Source of the DNA: Bedellia somnulentella
Taxonomy: Eukaryota; Arthropoda; Insecta; Lepidoptera; Bedelliidae
Direction: 5' to 3'
DNA: 64,000 nucleotides
NCBI GenBank assembly: GCA_963576735.1
Contig: OY755196.1
Span: 6,181,912-6,245,911 of the forward strand
The position numbers and the translations under genes were made by a program. Below, piece after piece: positions 20,041 through 31,635 of the stretch. Below the pieces are notes generated by a model. That model did no database searches, had not been told where the DNA came from, and saw only the letters and a list, made by a program, of their open reading frames with translations. Each line of letters begins with the position of its first letter. Positions within the stretch are counted from its first letter, which is position 1.

Positions 20041-23000
20041 ATGGAGTTCACACAGAACAATCACTTTACTATTAAACTGGAAGGGGCCAGAAATTGGAAC
20101 ATTTGGAAATTTCAAACATCCGTATTACTGCGTGGTCAAGGTGTCTACAATATGGGTTCACTACGCTTTCCCGAAACACGCTTCACCTTGTTACATTTCT
20201 ACTATGACAACTCACCTTAAGATGAATTGAACTAAGCTTCATTATGACAAATGATATTACACCGATGGTTCATTTCACCTTTTGACATTTCATTATTGGT
20301 TTATTTTGCTTACAGTTCATTACTTCAAATGATGTTTCACCTACGTGCCATTCGAACAACGGTTCGTTTGATGATTTAATATTTTATCTCCCTATAGGCT
20401 AGGCAGGTATTCATATTGACTAAAATACCTAAGTATGTAATAAATGCTAGAAATAAGGGTAAGACCTAACTGCGACGGGGACGTGGAGGTATACTTGATG
20501 TGAAACATCTTAAGGTGCAATTAGAGGAAATTAGCGGGTATGAGAATAAATGTGGGGAAATGAGGGGAAACGAAGGGAAAGGAGGGGAAAGTGGGAAAAA
20601 AATCTTATTCCGGAAAATAAAAAAGAATACTAACAGATAAATCAACAATATAATTGTTTTGTAACATTACGCACTACAAAAGAAATTTTTACTGATTTTA
20701 CATACCTCAAATAATCATCATTGAAAAAAATCATAGAATGTTTGTTTCATTTACAAATATTTATATTTGTTTTCTTCTTTGTTACAAATCAACATGGTTA
20801 GCAAGTCGAACTTGCGCACCGAAGGTTCCGTACAAAGTTGTAACGGCCATACCTTTTTTTAACGTTAACTTAGAAGCTTGATGTTTTCAAAGCTTCAACG
20901 ACCACTACTACTACTACTACTACTACCCTCATTTTTTTCATGTTGTAGGTAGTATTGCAATATCTGTCTGAGTTGCGTTTTATTTATAGAATTTAGATAA
21001 GAGCCATTGGTGATGCGCTAGTAAGTGTAAATAGTACTTCGATGAAACATATTTCGTAGTATAGTGTTTAGGTGAAACGTATCACTGAGCAAATGGTTCA
21101 AGGCATAACAAACATTCTATGAATTAAACTTGAGTTTTACTGTATGGTCGATGATTCGTCTTAGTAGAAATGTAACAAGGTGAAACGTGTTTCGGGAAAG
21201 CGTAGTGAACCCCTACAATATAGTGGATGGAACTTTGATTAAACCTGAGGATGAAGTACAACGAAATAGTTGGGTGGCTCAGGATGCAAAAGCTCAAACT
21301 TTGTTGGTCACAAGAATGTCGGAAGAAGTAATGTTACATATAATTTCGTGTGAGACCTCAGCTAGTATGTGGCAGAAACTACTGAGTGTCTATGAACAAA
21401 AGTCTGAAACAAGCATCCACATAATACAGCAGCGTTTCTTTCAATTCAAATACGATGAAAATTCAGATATGTCCGTATTTTTATCGAAGGTACAGGAGAT
21501 GCAAAACCACTTGAAACAGCTCGGCGAAGCAATATCCGATAAGTTTGTTATTACGAAGATTCTGATGTCGTTACCGGAAGATTATAAACATTTTGTCTCG
21601 GCATGGGAATCCGCTCCAGACGATAAGCAAACCTATAACAATCTAGTCGCTAGGTTGCTAATAGAAGAAGAAAGGATTAAAGAAAAAGGCGGCAGCTCGC
21701 AATCATCGGCAGCGTTCGTGGCTAAAAAAACAAACAGGAAAACTGTCAAGTGTTTTAAATGTAATAAACTAGGACATTATATAAGTGAGTGCCGATTTAA
21801 TAAGACTGATAATTTTCGTAACTCTAAGGATCATAATTTGGAAATGAGGTGTTATTACTGTAATAAGCCAGGACATTTAAAAAAACAGTGCCGTTTTAAA
21901 AAGGACAAACAAAGTAATGCATTCGTGGTCATGGACAAATTTAGTGAATCTAGTGCATATTTCAATAAAACAAAATGGCTGGTGGACTCTGGTGCAAGCG
22001 AACACATGTGTTGTGATTACGAACTATTTGATTCTTATCGTTCCGTTAAAGGTAAATCAGTGATTGTGGGAAATGGAACGCAAATTAGTGTCAAGGGCAG
22101 CGGACAGGTGGCAGTACAAGTATGGAACGGGAACGAATGGATCGACACTACCATAGATAATGTACTACATGTTCCCGAACTGTCAACAAATTTGTTCTCT
22201 GTGAACCGCGCAACAAGTAAAGGTTATGTTATTGTGACAGGTGAAAAAGAATGCAAGTTTTATAAAGAAAATAAGGTGATGGCAGTTGCTGAGCGTTATG
22301 GGAGCATGTATTATTTGAACTTTCGTTATCATAATCCGCTCAAGGCCAACGTTGCGGAAATAAAGCGTTCAGTTATGCAAGAATGGCATGATAAATTGGC
22401 GCATCAAAACATGAAATATGTGAAAGAAGTGTTGAAAAAAAATAAAGTTGATATTAATACTCAATTGTCTGACTCGGCGACATGCGAAAGTTGCTTAAAG
22501 GGTAAAATTCACCGTCTGCCTTACCCTAGAAGTGAAAATGTTAGCTCTAGAACTTGTGAAATTATTCATGCAGATACATGCGGACCGATGGAAGAGCGTT
22601 CTATTGGGGGTTCGAGGTATTTCATTGTGTTCAAGGATGATTTTTCAAAATACAGGGAAGTGTGTTTTGTTAAAGGAAAACATGAAATTAAACTGTTAAT
22701 TAGAAATTTTATTGCTCGGGCTGAAAATGAGACTGGCAACCGAATTAAGATTTTTCGTACTGACAATGGAACTGAATTCGTAAATAACGAGGTACAAGAA
22801 ATGTTTCAGGCCAGAGGAAAAGTACATCAAACATCAGTGACTTTTACTCCTGAACAAAATGGTCAAGCTGAACGTGAAAATCGAATTTTAGTAGAAGCAG
22901 CCCGTTCAATGTTATTTGCGAAAAATTTACCTACAAATCTATGGGCAGAGGCTGTAAATACAGCAGCTTATGTAATTAATAGAACTAGAAAAAGCTCAGT

Positions 23001-25053
23001 TGATGGAAAAACTCCATATGAATTATGGTCAAACAAAACATTTGATATCAACATCCTTAAAGTATTTGGCACTCCAGTATATGTCCATATACCAAAAGAA
23101 AAGAGGCGTAAGTGGGACCCTAAAGGCGTGAAAGGTATTTTAGTTGGTTATGGAGAGACAACTAAGGGATACAGAGTATTTTTCCCACACATTAATAATG
23201 TAGAAACAAAAAGGGATTTAATTTTTGTGAAAGAAAATAAAGAACAAGAATCAGAGTCGACAACAGTGCCATATGTATACAACCCAGTGGAGGAGTTCAA
23301 TCTGGATGACGCTACAAAGGAGGATGCTGAAGATCGAGTGCAAGTTGTTGTAGAAGACGATAACTCAGTGAATACCTCACAGACTGATTCTGAGTGCAGC
23401 TTATATGAACCAAGTAATAGTAGTGAATGTGAAAACTCTAATAATCCACCCATAAACCAAGAAAACAAGCGTGTCAGAAAACAGACTCAATTCTTTAATT
23501 GTAATAATGTTTTGGTAGAAGATTGTGAGCCTAAATCATATGAGGAGGCTATGAGGAGTCCAAAGGCATTTGAGTGGAAGAAAGCAATCCAGAGGGAACT
23601 ACAGACATTAAAAGAAAATAATACATGGACAGTGAGTGATTTACCAGGTAATGAGAAAGCTATTAGTACTAAATGGGTATTTAAAATTAAACAAAACAAC
23701 AATGATATTCAATACAAAGCTAGGTTGGTAGCACGAGGCTTTGAGCAGAAAAATGTATTAAGTTATAGTGAAATATATGCCCCTGTGGCTAAGTTGGCTA
23801 CTTTTAGACTGTTTATAGCTATTGCAACAAAATTCAACTTACCTGTATATCAAATGGATGTAACAGGAGCATTTCTATATGGGGAAATAAATGAAAGTGT
23901 ATACATCAGATTACCTGATGGAGCCTATGAAAATAACCATTGCATTGTAAAGCTAAATAAAGCCTTGTATGGCTTAAAAAAATCGCCAAAATATTGGAAT
24001 GAAAAATTCAACTCAGTGCTAACTAGAGAAGCTTTTAAAAGGTCTGAATGTGATCCTTGCTTGTATTCAAAGGGTAATGAAACTGAAAAGATTTATGTAC
24101 TTATATATGTTGACGACTTATTGTTTTTTGGTAGTAATAAAGATTCTGTGTCACATTTAAAGTTAGTACTAAAAAAGGAATTTAAAATGAAAGACTTGGG
24201 CCTGGTCTCTGATTTTTTAGGAATTAATGTTCAACAAAATTTAGAAACTTGTGTTACAGTATTAAATCAAAGAAATTATTTGAAAAATGTACTTAAGAGA
24301 TTCAATATGTATGAATGTAAACCAATCAGCACATCTATGGACCAGAATTTTAATGTAAAGGAACTTGAAGATAAAAAGTGTACAACGGAAACTGAAAATG
24401 TATGTAGGCAAATAATTGGATGTTTGATGTATGCAGCTTGTGGTACCAGACCAGACATTTGTGCTACAATATCAATCTTAAGTAGATATCAAGATAGGGC
24501 TAGTAACATGTTATTAGTAGCTTTGAAAAGAGTTCTGCGATACATCAAACACTCATTAGACTATAAATTAATTTATAATTGTAATGATGATGAGTTGGTT
24601 GGATTTTGTGATGCTGATTGGGGAGGAGATCTGACAGATAGGAAATCTACCACCGGCTACTGCTTCAAGTATGCAAACTGCCTAATTTCTTGGTGCTCAA
24701 AGAAGCAAAGCACAGTTAGTATTTCAACCACCGAGTCTGAATATGTAGCAATGAGTATGGCAGGAGCTGAGGCATGTTGGCTGAGCAATATGTTGTTCGA
24801 TTTTAATATAAAGAATGTAACTCCAGCTATCTTATTTTGTGATAATCAGTCTGCCATGGTTATTGCTAATACCAACACTGTAAAAAGATTGAAACACATA
24901 GATATTAAATACCATTTTATTAGAGAACTTATTAAGAAACAAAAAGTATGTATTAAATATGTGAAAACTGAGGAGCAAATTGCTGATATGTTACCCAAAT
25001 CTTTGAAAAATAATACATTGTTAAAATTTGTAAACATGTGTGGTATAAAGTAA
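20041..25053 (+). pseudogene. Copia-1 gag-pol polyprotein, interrupted in gag
   Basis: Start ATG at 20,041 (MEFTQNNHFTIKLEGARNW, typical Copia gag start). After 37 codons gag is cut by a 1,059-bp element and resumes at 21,222 (IVDGTLIKPED). The remaining frame is open to 25,053. Domains: gag helix region, two zinc knuckles (CFKCNKLGHYISEC, CYYCNKPGHLKKQC), protease (WLVDSGASEHMC, ~21,980), integrase (HDKLAHQNMKYV, CESCLKGK, IHADTCGPM, FRTDNGTEFV, PEQNGQAERENR), RT (ARLVARGFEQK, MDVTGAFLYGE, IYVDDLLFFG at ~24,105), RNase H (FCDADWGGD, STTESEYVA, LFCDNQSAM). No other stop or frameshift is seen, so it was probably functional until the insertion. Confidence 0.93.
20154..21212. mobile_element. Mutator-like (MULE-type) nonautonomous element in Copia-1 gag
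   Basis: 1,059 bp flanked by the 9-bp duplication CTACAATAT (20,145-20,153 and 21,213-21,221). Both ends read GGGTTCACTACGCTTTCCCG inward and stay nearly identical for about 55 bp. A 9-bp TSD with long TIRs fits Mutator-like elements. The inside has no transposase frame, but includes a (CTA)n run at ~20,907-20,925 and several ACGTTTCACC/AGGTGAAAC-type motifs near both ends. Removing it plus one TSD copy restores gag. Superfamily assignment is inferred from TSD length and TIR form only. Confidence 0.8.
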
Positions 25054-25174
25054 CTCAACTGCATATTATGTTATCACATATATTGTTATAGTAGTTGCAG
25101 TTCCTTTTCTCAGTGGATAATTTAGTTATAAGTTAAAAGTAGATATATATCCTGTTTATTACATTGAGAGGGGG

Positions 25175-26174
25175 TGTTATAAAAAGTTATTATTGTGCAA
25201 TGTAATATGGTCGAGGTGTGAGTGAGACAAAGATATATTACACTCTCTCTCTCTAGGTGTCGCGGCGGCGCACTGTGGGCAAGACAGGTCGGTATCGGAT
25301 CGAAAATATATAACTTCATGAGTTTTTGTCCTAAAGTGATGAAATTTGGTACATGTATGTAGTAAGGTGTGGATATTCAAATAATGTATAATTTCAAATT
25401 AAACAAAAAAAAAAAAAATATTTTTTTTAATTTTTTTATTCTTACGCAAAATAAGTGCAAACTTGATAATATACGCTCGTTATCAAGGAATATTAATTAA
25501 TTTGGAACCGTGGTAAACCGCAAAAGATACCGATTTTCTGTTCCGTCCTTTATAACATTCTTGCTGATATTTTCCAAAACCGCAAACATCCGCAGCTGAT
25601 TTTTTTTTTCTTGTGTTATAGAATAGTTAGACTATCAATTAACACAAAATGTAGCGCGTGGGGAGACGTGGGTAATAATAAAAACCTTCGACGAAAAAAA
25701 TAAATCGGTGAAAAATATGGTATGTCACTTTTAAAGTACCTACTGATACATTTGTCGCTTTTTTAGAAATCAAAAACATGTATTCTTATAAACATGAAAT
25801 AAGCTTTCCAAAAATGTATGATACTGCATATCTGTAGCAAATATTTCTTTCACAATATGGTTTTGAAATACGTGTACACAAAGATATAAGTTTGGTACTC
25901 CTATGTTGTATATACTTTCTACACGTCAAAAATAATGTCATTTTGTGCAATTTTGTGAAAAAACGTAATGAATATTATATTACAATTATTAGAGAACCAA
26001 ATAAAATAACCATATTAGACAAATTATGATATTCGTAAAAAGTTTTTCGATATGCTCTTGTTCTACCGTTTTCCACAGTGCGGCGTGGCGTTGTTCTGTA
26101 TTAAGAGTGTGTGGCAAAAAGATAATTAAATGTTTTTCTAAAGTTTAAGCCCTCTTTTAATTTATATTCTATCT
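25175..26174 (+). repeat. Copia-1 3' LTR, split by a Transib-like element
   Basis: LTR halves 25,175-25,270 and 26,086-26,174 join to the same 185 bp as the 5' LTR. The split lies in the GCGGCGGCGTGGCG stretch. Sequence after the 3' half is the GTGAT target duplication and then LINE-2 codons. Confidence 0.9.
25271..26080. mobile_element. Nonautonomous Transib-like element with CACTGTG ends
   Basis: 810 bp inserted in the Copia-1 3' LTR. Both ends start CACTGTGG inward (25,271 and, reversed, 26,080). The flanks carry a 5-bp duplication CGGCG (25,266-25,270 and 26,081-26,085), shown by comparison with the uninterrupted 5' LTR. Transib elements are known for a CACWRTG-type heptamer like the RAG recombination signal and for 5-bp GC-rich TSDs, often CGGCG. 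The interior is AT-rich with no transposase. A Transib transposase relic lies at 7.7-9.0 kb, but homology between the two cannot be shown here. Confidence 0.8.
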
Positions 26175-26179
26175 GTGAT

Positions 26180-26715
26180 GTCTTCCAAGAGTTTCTCAAA
26201 GGAAGGAAAAAAAAAATTAAGAGAGGGACTGTAGTACACACCAAGTAGAATTTTATTGTGGCCTAAGACTAGTTCCAAGAACAAATGTTCACCTGCATTG
26301 GATAGAGGTGGTTGCGTCGACGTGCAGAATATGTAATATGGGATCGAAGATAGACAGCAACACCACCACTACGCTCGTTTATACGATCGTTTCTGATGAG
26401 CTGAAAACCAGGTAAAGATTAAGAAACAGAAGGTAAACATGGTTTCAGCCAGGATTCAGAAACGAAAATTGCGTGAATAGATTTACAACTAAAAGAAGAT
26501 AACATGTCAGGAAAATGAGCTGGTACACTTTGAGCGTTTATATGAATAATGTTAGATTTTTTATGCATTGGGGAAAAGTGGGCATCGAGTGTTTCACTTA
26601 GTGAGGGAATACTGTAAAAACTGCCACTAGTCTCTGACTCATCAGACGAAGAAAAAGATATATAAGAGTCAGAGTCACCAATTTCATCAATATTGCGATT
26701 CTGTTGCATAGACAA
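26180..26715 (-). pseudogene. LINE-2 ORF2, N-terminal endonuclease part
   Basis: ORF2 begins at 26,715 (MSMQQNRNIDEIGDSD), then INAQSVPAHFPDMLSSF, typical of LINE endonuclease starts. It continues AIFVSESWLKP and, after an in-frame TAA at about 26,418, PGFQLIRNDRINERSGGVAVYL. A frameshift in the A-run near 26,205-26,215 follows before the Copia-1 target site. The next codons lie at 19,663, beyond Copia-1. Confidence 0.8.
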
Positions 26716-27256
26716 TAAAATATAATAATTATAAATATATGGATATAAAACTAAATAGCTATGTTATATAACTTTATAAAATTGCGTTTAAACACACACA
26801 TACAGTGAACCGACACCTAACAGCTGAGTGGAGGGACATAAAAAAGAGATACTTATTTACAAGCTACTGTAAGAAAACTATACATATTGTGGCAATTGCT
26901 CAAAAGTCACTTCATTGAGCTGACTATAAATACTTAAAATATATCACATATAACATTCTATTTTAATTATAACTAAGTACAGTACACATAACTGGCTCTG
27001 AACTGAAACCTGTTACCATAACCATAAATGAAAACAAATGAAGTTAGTTCTGTCAGTCATTGTCATATGTTGACATGACAAAACAGTCACAAAAAGAAAA
27101 AAGGAAATAACAAAACACCCGTGAAATTGAATAAACAATATGAATTACATTAATACTCAAATACCCCATCTATTAATAATTAAAAAAAAACATAGAATTT
27201 GGATAGAAATAAATGATAAAAATTAAAACAAATACGTTAAAATTTCTACATATAAC
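26716..27256. other. LINE-2 spacer between ORF1 and ORF2
   Basis: About 540 bp of AT-rich sequence with no reading frame of interest. It lies between the ORF1 stop and the ORF2 start of the minus-strand LINE-2, so it may be inter-ORF sequence or a later noncoding insertion. Confidence 0.45.
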
Positions 27257-27994
27257 CTACGTCAGCCAACGAGAGAGGGTCTGGTTTTTGTGGATTTCTG
27301 AGCTTTGGGTGAAGCAGAAGCCCCAGTAGCAGCTGCACTGGTAGCAGCTACTAAGAGCTTTCCTACTCTGCAACCGAGACGTGATGCGATGGCGCGACCC
27401 GTCTGGTGCCGAAATATGGACAAATCCCTCCCGAGTCCAACACTGCGTCATACCAAACTTCTGCCGTGCTGCTAGAAAGGCATCATGCCGCCTTTTAGTC
27501 AAAAACTCCGAGAGTGTGATACCAGAGCCCTTGAGACGTGTCTTGGACGACCAGGCCTGGTCCCGAACAATTAGGTTCTTAAATTTAACCAATATTGGCC
27601 TAGTTCGTTCACCGGCAGAGCGTCCCATACGATGACAGCGGCTAATATACCCAACAACACACTTAGAAACAGCAAGTTTTACAACCAATAACTTGGTAGT
27701 AAGTGCAGCGAGGTCTTCATCTTTGGACTCAGCCACACCATGTATGAGTAGTATTTTCCGCCTGCTTTGCATCTCCAGCCGGTCAGTATCGCGGGAAATG
27801 AACTCAACTTGCTGTTGCAGACAGTTTAAAGCTTCAGTTATAAATGAGCGAAATGCAGAAAATTCCACCGCAAGATTTGTTACAGTGGGGGCTACCAAGC
27901 TGGTCACTTTCAGCTGCTCCTGAAAAGCAGCCATGCTCTTATGGTATAAATCTGTGAGATCCATTAGTGAATTCTTGATGGCCTTTGCTTCCAT
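27257..27994 (-). CDS. LINE-2 ORF1 (L1-ORF1p-like RNA-binding protein)
   Basis: An uninterrupted 245-codon frame starting ATG at 27,994. Residues ~1-75 (MEAKAIKNSLMDL...LQQQVEFISRDTDRLE) look like a coiled coil. Residues ~78-150 hold an RRM-like fold (RKILLIHGVAESKDED, CHRMGRSAGERTRPILVKF). Residues ~160-215 hold the C-terminal domain (LKGSGITLSEFLT, RHDAFLAARQKFG, CWTREGFVHI). This order is that of L1-type ORF1 proteins, common in insect CR1/L2-like LINEs, which trimerise and coat the element RNA. It survives intact although its ORF2 is split by two LTR elements and truncated in RT, so it is probably not under selection. Confidence 0.85.
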   Translation of the reverse strand: MEAKAIKNSLMDLTDLYHKSMAAFQEQLKVTSLVAPTVTNLAVEFSAFRSFITEALNCLQQQVEFISRDTDRLEMQSRRKILLIHGVAESKDEDLAALTTKLLVVKLAVSKCVVGYISRCHRMGRSAGERTRPILVKFKNLIVRDQAWSSKTRLKGSGITLSEFLTKRRHDAFLAARQKFGMTQCWTREGFVHISAPDGSRHRITSRLQSRKALSSCYQCSCYWGFCFTQSSEIHKNQTLSRWLT

Positions 27995-28284
27995 TGTTGA
28001 TAGTTATTGTTGAAAATATTATAAAAAAGTGAGGTTTAGTTACTAGTGTTTGCCACTTAGAGAATAATAATTGCTGGCAAGTATTAGTCCACCGTGAGTG
28101 TTTAGCACATTAAATTATGGTATTGTATGTATGATTTTAATAAAATAAAATATATCACTGAAGAGCACACTGTTTGCTTTTTGACATCCACCCACAGAAA
28201 AAGTATGTATGAATGAAGAGGAGATAAACTCTGTCTCTCTCTCTCTCTCTGTCTCTCTCATTCATCATCATCTAACCAACTAAG
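27995..28284. other. LINE-2 5' leader region with (TC)n microsatellite
   Basis: Noncoding stretch upstream (minus strand) of LINE-2 ORF1, with a (CT)n run at 28,230-28,260. Nothing else supported. Confidence 0.5.
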
Positions 28285-29100
28285 AGCTATTCCTCGCACC
28301 CCCAGTAATTCTAATCTCCTTTCAAGGTGTTTGATTGAGACTACGTCAAATGCTTTTGAGAGATCTAGGAAACAGCTAGACATCTGTTGCCAGCGTCTAG
28401 TGCTTCCCCAACTTTTCTTGTTAAAAGTTTAGTCGCGTCAGTAGTGGAACTGCCTGCCTCTTCTAAAACCAAATTGACTCTGCATTAAAAGTTTGTAGAT
28501 TTCTAAAAATTCTACTAGTCTTTTATTAACTGTCTTTTCCAAAAGTTTTGACAGAATGCTGAGCAGTAATATTGGCATATAGTTTGACAAAATTTGCTTG
28601 TTGCCTGATTTATGAACAGATGGCTGTTTTCCAAACTTCTGGGAAACGACCAGTCTCAATGCTCAATGCTGAAACGATGTGTCGAAGGAGTTACGATAAC
28701 ATTTTTATTATATTTGACGAGCATACTGTTAGCACCGTCCAGGCCAGGGGCACTGTTATTTTCTAAAAGGTCGATTAAGGCTGCCACCTCCTTAAGTCTG
28801 TGGGGGCAAGAAACAAAGGAGCACAGGGAAGGTAAATTAAGCTATTTCTAGACGCCAGGTCTTGCTCAGTTGTATGTGAATTGTCTAAGATATTGTTGAC
28901 TTGTGTTTGACCGACAGACGCCAAGAACCTGTTGCATTCATTTAGAGAATTAAGTCCATCTGATTTATCAATTATGAGTTGAAAGGCTGAGGATTTATTG
29001 GGATTCAGGTGGCATACTTCTTTAATGGAGCACCATAGCTTATTGGGATCCTTAGAAATGGACAGAATATAATGGGAATCGTATTCAAATTCCAATATTC
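28285..29100 (-). pseudogene. LINE RT fragment (CR1/Jockey-like)
   Basis: Minus-strand RT remains. From 29,100 down: KDPNKLWCSIKEVCHLN, SDGLNSLNECNRFLAS, then PIHKSGNKQILSNYMPILLLSILSKLLEK, QSQFGFRRGR, and near 28,320 AFDVVSIKHLERRLELLG (motif A region). It ends just past motif A, before the YADD box. Several frameshifts. It is distinct from LINE-2, whose corresponding RT block reads SDYRPISILPFLSK. Confidence 0.75.
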
Positions 29101-29814
29101 TTTATCGTTCCAAATAGTAAACAAAAGCATTAAATTATACAATATAAATTAATTTTACATTTGCGGGTAACCGCGTTTTTGCTCTGTTTCGAGCATTCTT
29201 ACGGTCCTCGAACGAATAATTTCAATTTACGAACTAATTAAATATAACGATTTCTATACCTCCGGTATGATATATTTAATACCAAGTCATTAAGATACTG
29301 TTAAGTAAGTTAGTGGAGGTGGTCTTTGTGCGTCGCACAGCGTAAAATTCCTGAGGTCATCAATGGTGCAATAGTTTATTTAGATCGGCTAACCTTTTTT
29401 ACTGATTTGTGGGTTTCTATACTTTGAGACAATATATCCATGAAAGTACTAGCCGCACTGTTGACATCCGAATTGTTAAACACAACAGACCAGTCGACAT
29501 TTTTCATTTTACTTAATATCCCAAAATCTTACTGGACTAAGGATTTTGTCGCAGTGCATATTGGCCTAAACGTAGTGCATACTGTTCTATATATGAAAAC
29601 TTATTTCCCGCCATTTTTTTTTTATTATGAGGAAGATGATGATGATGCAATGTTTCAAAAAGTATAAAATTCAATATTCAAATTGGTCCGATTAGCTAGA
29701 AGTGCAAAACTGTTAGTGTGTCCCATGTCTTTCACTCCGTATGTGCTTTCTAGGTACGCTTCGATTTCGGCCGCGTTCAAGGGGTAGTTTTTTTGTGAAT
29801 TTCTTATTTCTTAT
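29101..29814. other. AT-rich stretch, no supported gene
   Basis: A 75-codon plus-strand frame (29,440-29,667) ends in an acidic EEDDDDAMF run but shows no recognisable domain, so it is not called. No repeat termini were identified. Confidence 0.35.
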
Positions 29815-29900
29815 ATACTTACTTACTAACTTACACTCACGCCCATTATTCCCATTGGGGTAGGCAGAGACTATCGATCGCCACTTAGTACGATCTTACC
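29815..29900 (-). mobile_element. LINE tail fragment of the (TATG)n family
   Basis: Reverse complement of the block TGGCGATCGATAGTCTCTGC...CCAATGGG found at 5.85 and 61.1 kb, preceded on the plus strand by ACTTACTTACTAACTTACA as a variant tail. It is only the last ~70 bp of the LINE. Confidence 0.7.
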
Positions 29901-30639
29901 TTTATCTAATTTTTCTTATATGTTGTATACATTTCCAATAAGCTGATCTGATTAAAATATACTGATTTTCTTTGTAACTGTCAGTACTAGATTGGGATAT
30001 ATCACTATCAACATTGCAGCGGCTAGGGGCACCTCCTCAGTGGGACTGTCACTTGTTGATCCAGTCTTGGGATGAGGACATTTCAAATGAGTTTTCTTTT
30101 TTTATTCGGAGGGCTCTTCCTTAGGTGTATAGGTTCATCCAATATGTTTTGAGTATTTTCAACTGATTCGGGACTTTTTTGGGCTAAGTGACTTTCTTTT
30201 TTACATAAAAAACAAAGTATCCGAACTCATATAAGCCCAGTAGTGAACCCAGGCAACAGGGCGAAATCTTCTGGTCACACGATCATTTGACGTCTGAAAC
30301 TGAGAATATGATTAAACCACGAGGCACTGGTTCTGCACGTAAAATCTCGGTTCTTCCTGAAATGTCGGTTCTGCAAAACGGAAAGTGAGGTGAAGCAATC
30401 ATTTTTAATCTTTGATGATACACATGATTTACAGAATAGGTTAACCTTCTCTAATAAAAACTCAGTTTTATCTAAGTTTGTCTGTATATGGCTAATATCG
30501 TGAATTTGACATGTTATAATTTATCAAAGTATAATTTAGTGCTTACACTAATGGGTGTGACATATTCATATTTGTACGACAATGGCACTGTACTTTAAGA
30601 GATTGAGAATGCATTAGGTTACAGCGGTGACGTCGCATT
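29901..30639. other. Noncoding stretch, possible LTR-element env remnant
   Basis: No clear ORF. On the minus strand around 30,300-30,530 a broken frame reads HIQTNLDKTEFLLEKV and further Cys-containing residues, which could be an env-type remnant downstream of the integrase-like fragment at 30.65 kb. This is only a suspicion. Confidence 0.25.
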
Positions 30640-31150
30640 GGCAGCGAGTTTGTTGATTTCGTCATAGTGAAGAAAGACGTGCTTGCCTCCTATAAGAAGT
30701 ATGACCGTATGATTGCCGCTCAGCTCATTGATTTTATACGGGCCTTTCCATACTGGTAATAAACTCTTGTTTGCTTGTGATGACATCGGTCATACACTAT
30801 ATTACCAACATTATTGAATGTTTAAGGTTGTGAATTATTGTTCCTGTCATGGTTTGAAGCTTGAGTGTTTTTGACAGGTTTGGCCTTAGTAGGAATGACA
30901 GTTCTGCCTTTGAAACGGAGGCTACGTTGGCACGGAATAGTAGCCCGATGATTTAGTTTAAATGAATATTGCTAACGTCGCGACGCGTCGTGGGAATATC
31001 AAAAGTGGTTTCATCAGCGGGAGTCGGCGCGTGTGAAATATGATGTGCCGCCTGAGTATTATTGCTTCTATATTTTTTAATATTTCATTTCTTTTTACGG
31101 CATTGCGAAATATAATGCCCTAGGGATTAGCAATACCTGCAGAAAACGTG
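30640..31150 (-). pseudogene. Gypsy-type LTR element remnant: zinc knuckle plus integrase tail
   Basis: Two short minus-strand pieces. At about 31,090-31,145 there is a CCHC knuckle with correct spacing (C-x2-C-x4-H-x4-C; FCRYC, GHYISQCRKK), with a stop in the x4 gap. At about 30,645-30,760 there is WKGPYKINELSGNHTV...HVFLHYDEINKL, which resembles the C-terminal end of a Gypsy-type integrase. Only ~300 bp separate them, so protease, RT and most of integrase have been deleted. Confidence 0.4.
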
Positions 31151-31559
31151 TGATTTCGTTTGTATAGATAAATTAACCCTCTTAAAATTCCAGTTTTTCC
31201 GTAACCCTCTACGATTTAGTGGCAATGGAATCTGAGACTGGAATCTGATCTCGCGCTGCCTACCCCGCTATCTCTGCGCGGACGCTCCATACATACACTC
31301 ACGCTCAAAGAGGGGTGGTGCGCGTCGACGCTAACCAATGGCTCAGTCGATAATTTGACATATGTAAACACTTGGAGGACTGGATCCAAACAACGTTCCT
31401 TAGCATTCAAATTTCACCTGATTGACTCAACGAAATGCTTTATAATATTCAAAATAATTTGGTACCTCTACTGGACTATAAGTTAAAATCTATTAATCTA
31501 TAATCTAATAAAAATATATTATCATATTTAGTATGACGTAATTTTTAATAATTCATCAG
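31151..31559. other. Noncoding stretch
   Basis: No supported feature. A short minus frame at 31,216-31,410 has no domain and mixed composition. Confidence 0.3.
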
Positions 31560-31635
31560 TTTAAAATAGTGTTAGTTCTGAAAAGTAAAAATCTATCTTT
31601 TCGATACATTGTCGCTCCAACTATCTCATACGAGT

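Larger units (their letters stand above)
19669..26174 (+). mobile_element. Copia-1 LTR retrotransposon with two nested DNA transposons
   Basis: Ty1/Copia element on the plus strand. 5' LTR 19,669-19,853; 3' LTR 25,175-26,174, which is 185 bp after removing an 810-bp insert and its 5-bp duplication. TSD is GTGAT (19,664-19,668 and 26,175-26,179). A GGTTGTGGGCCCAGA stretch after the 5' LTR resembles the initiator-tRNA-Met primer site used by Copia elements. A GAGAGGGGG polypurine tract precedes the 3' LTR. The LTRs differ at two positions. The gag-pol frame would be open over its whole length but for a Mutator-like insertion in gag. It inserted into LINE-2. Confidence 0.93.

Noticed and set aside
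29440..29667. 75-codon plus frame as a small gene
   Set aside because: No domain, no codon bias, ends in a low-complexity GAT-repeat stretch.
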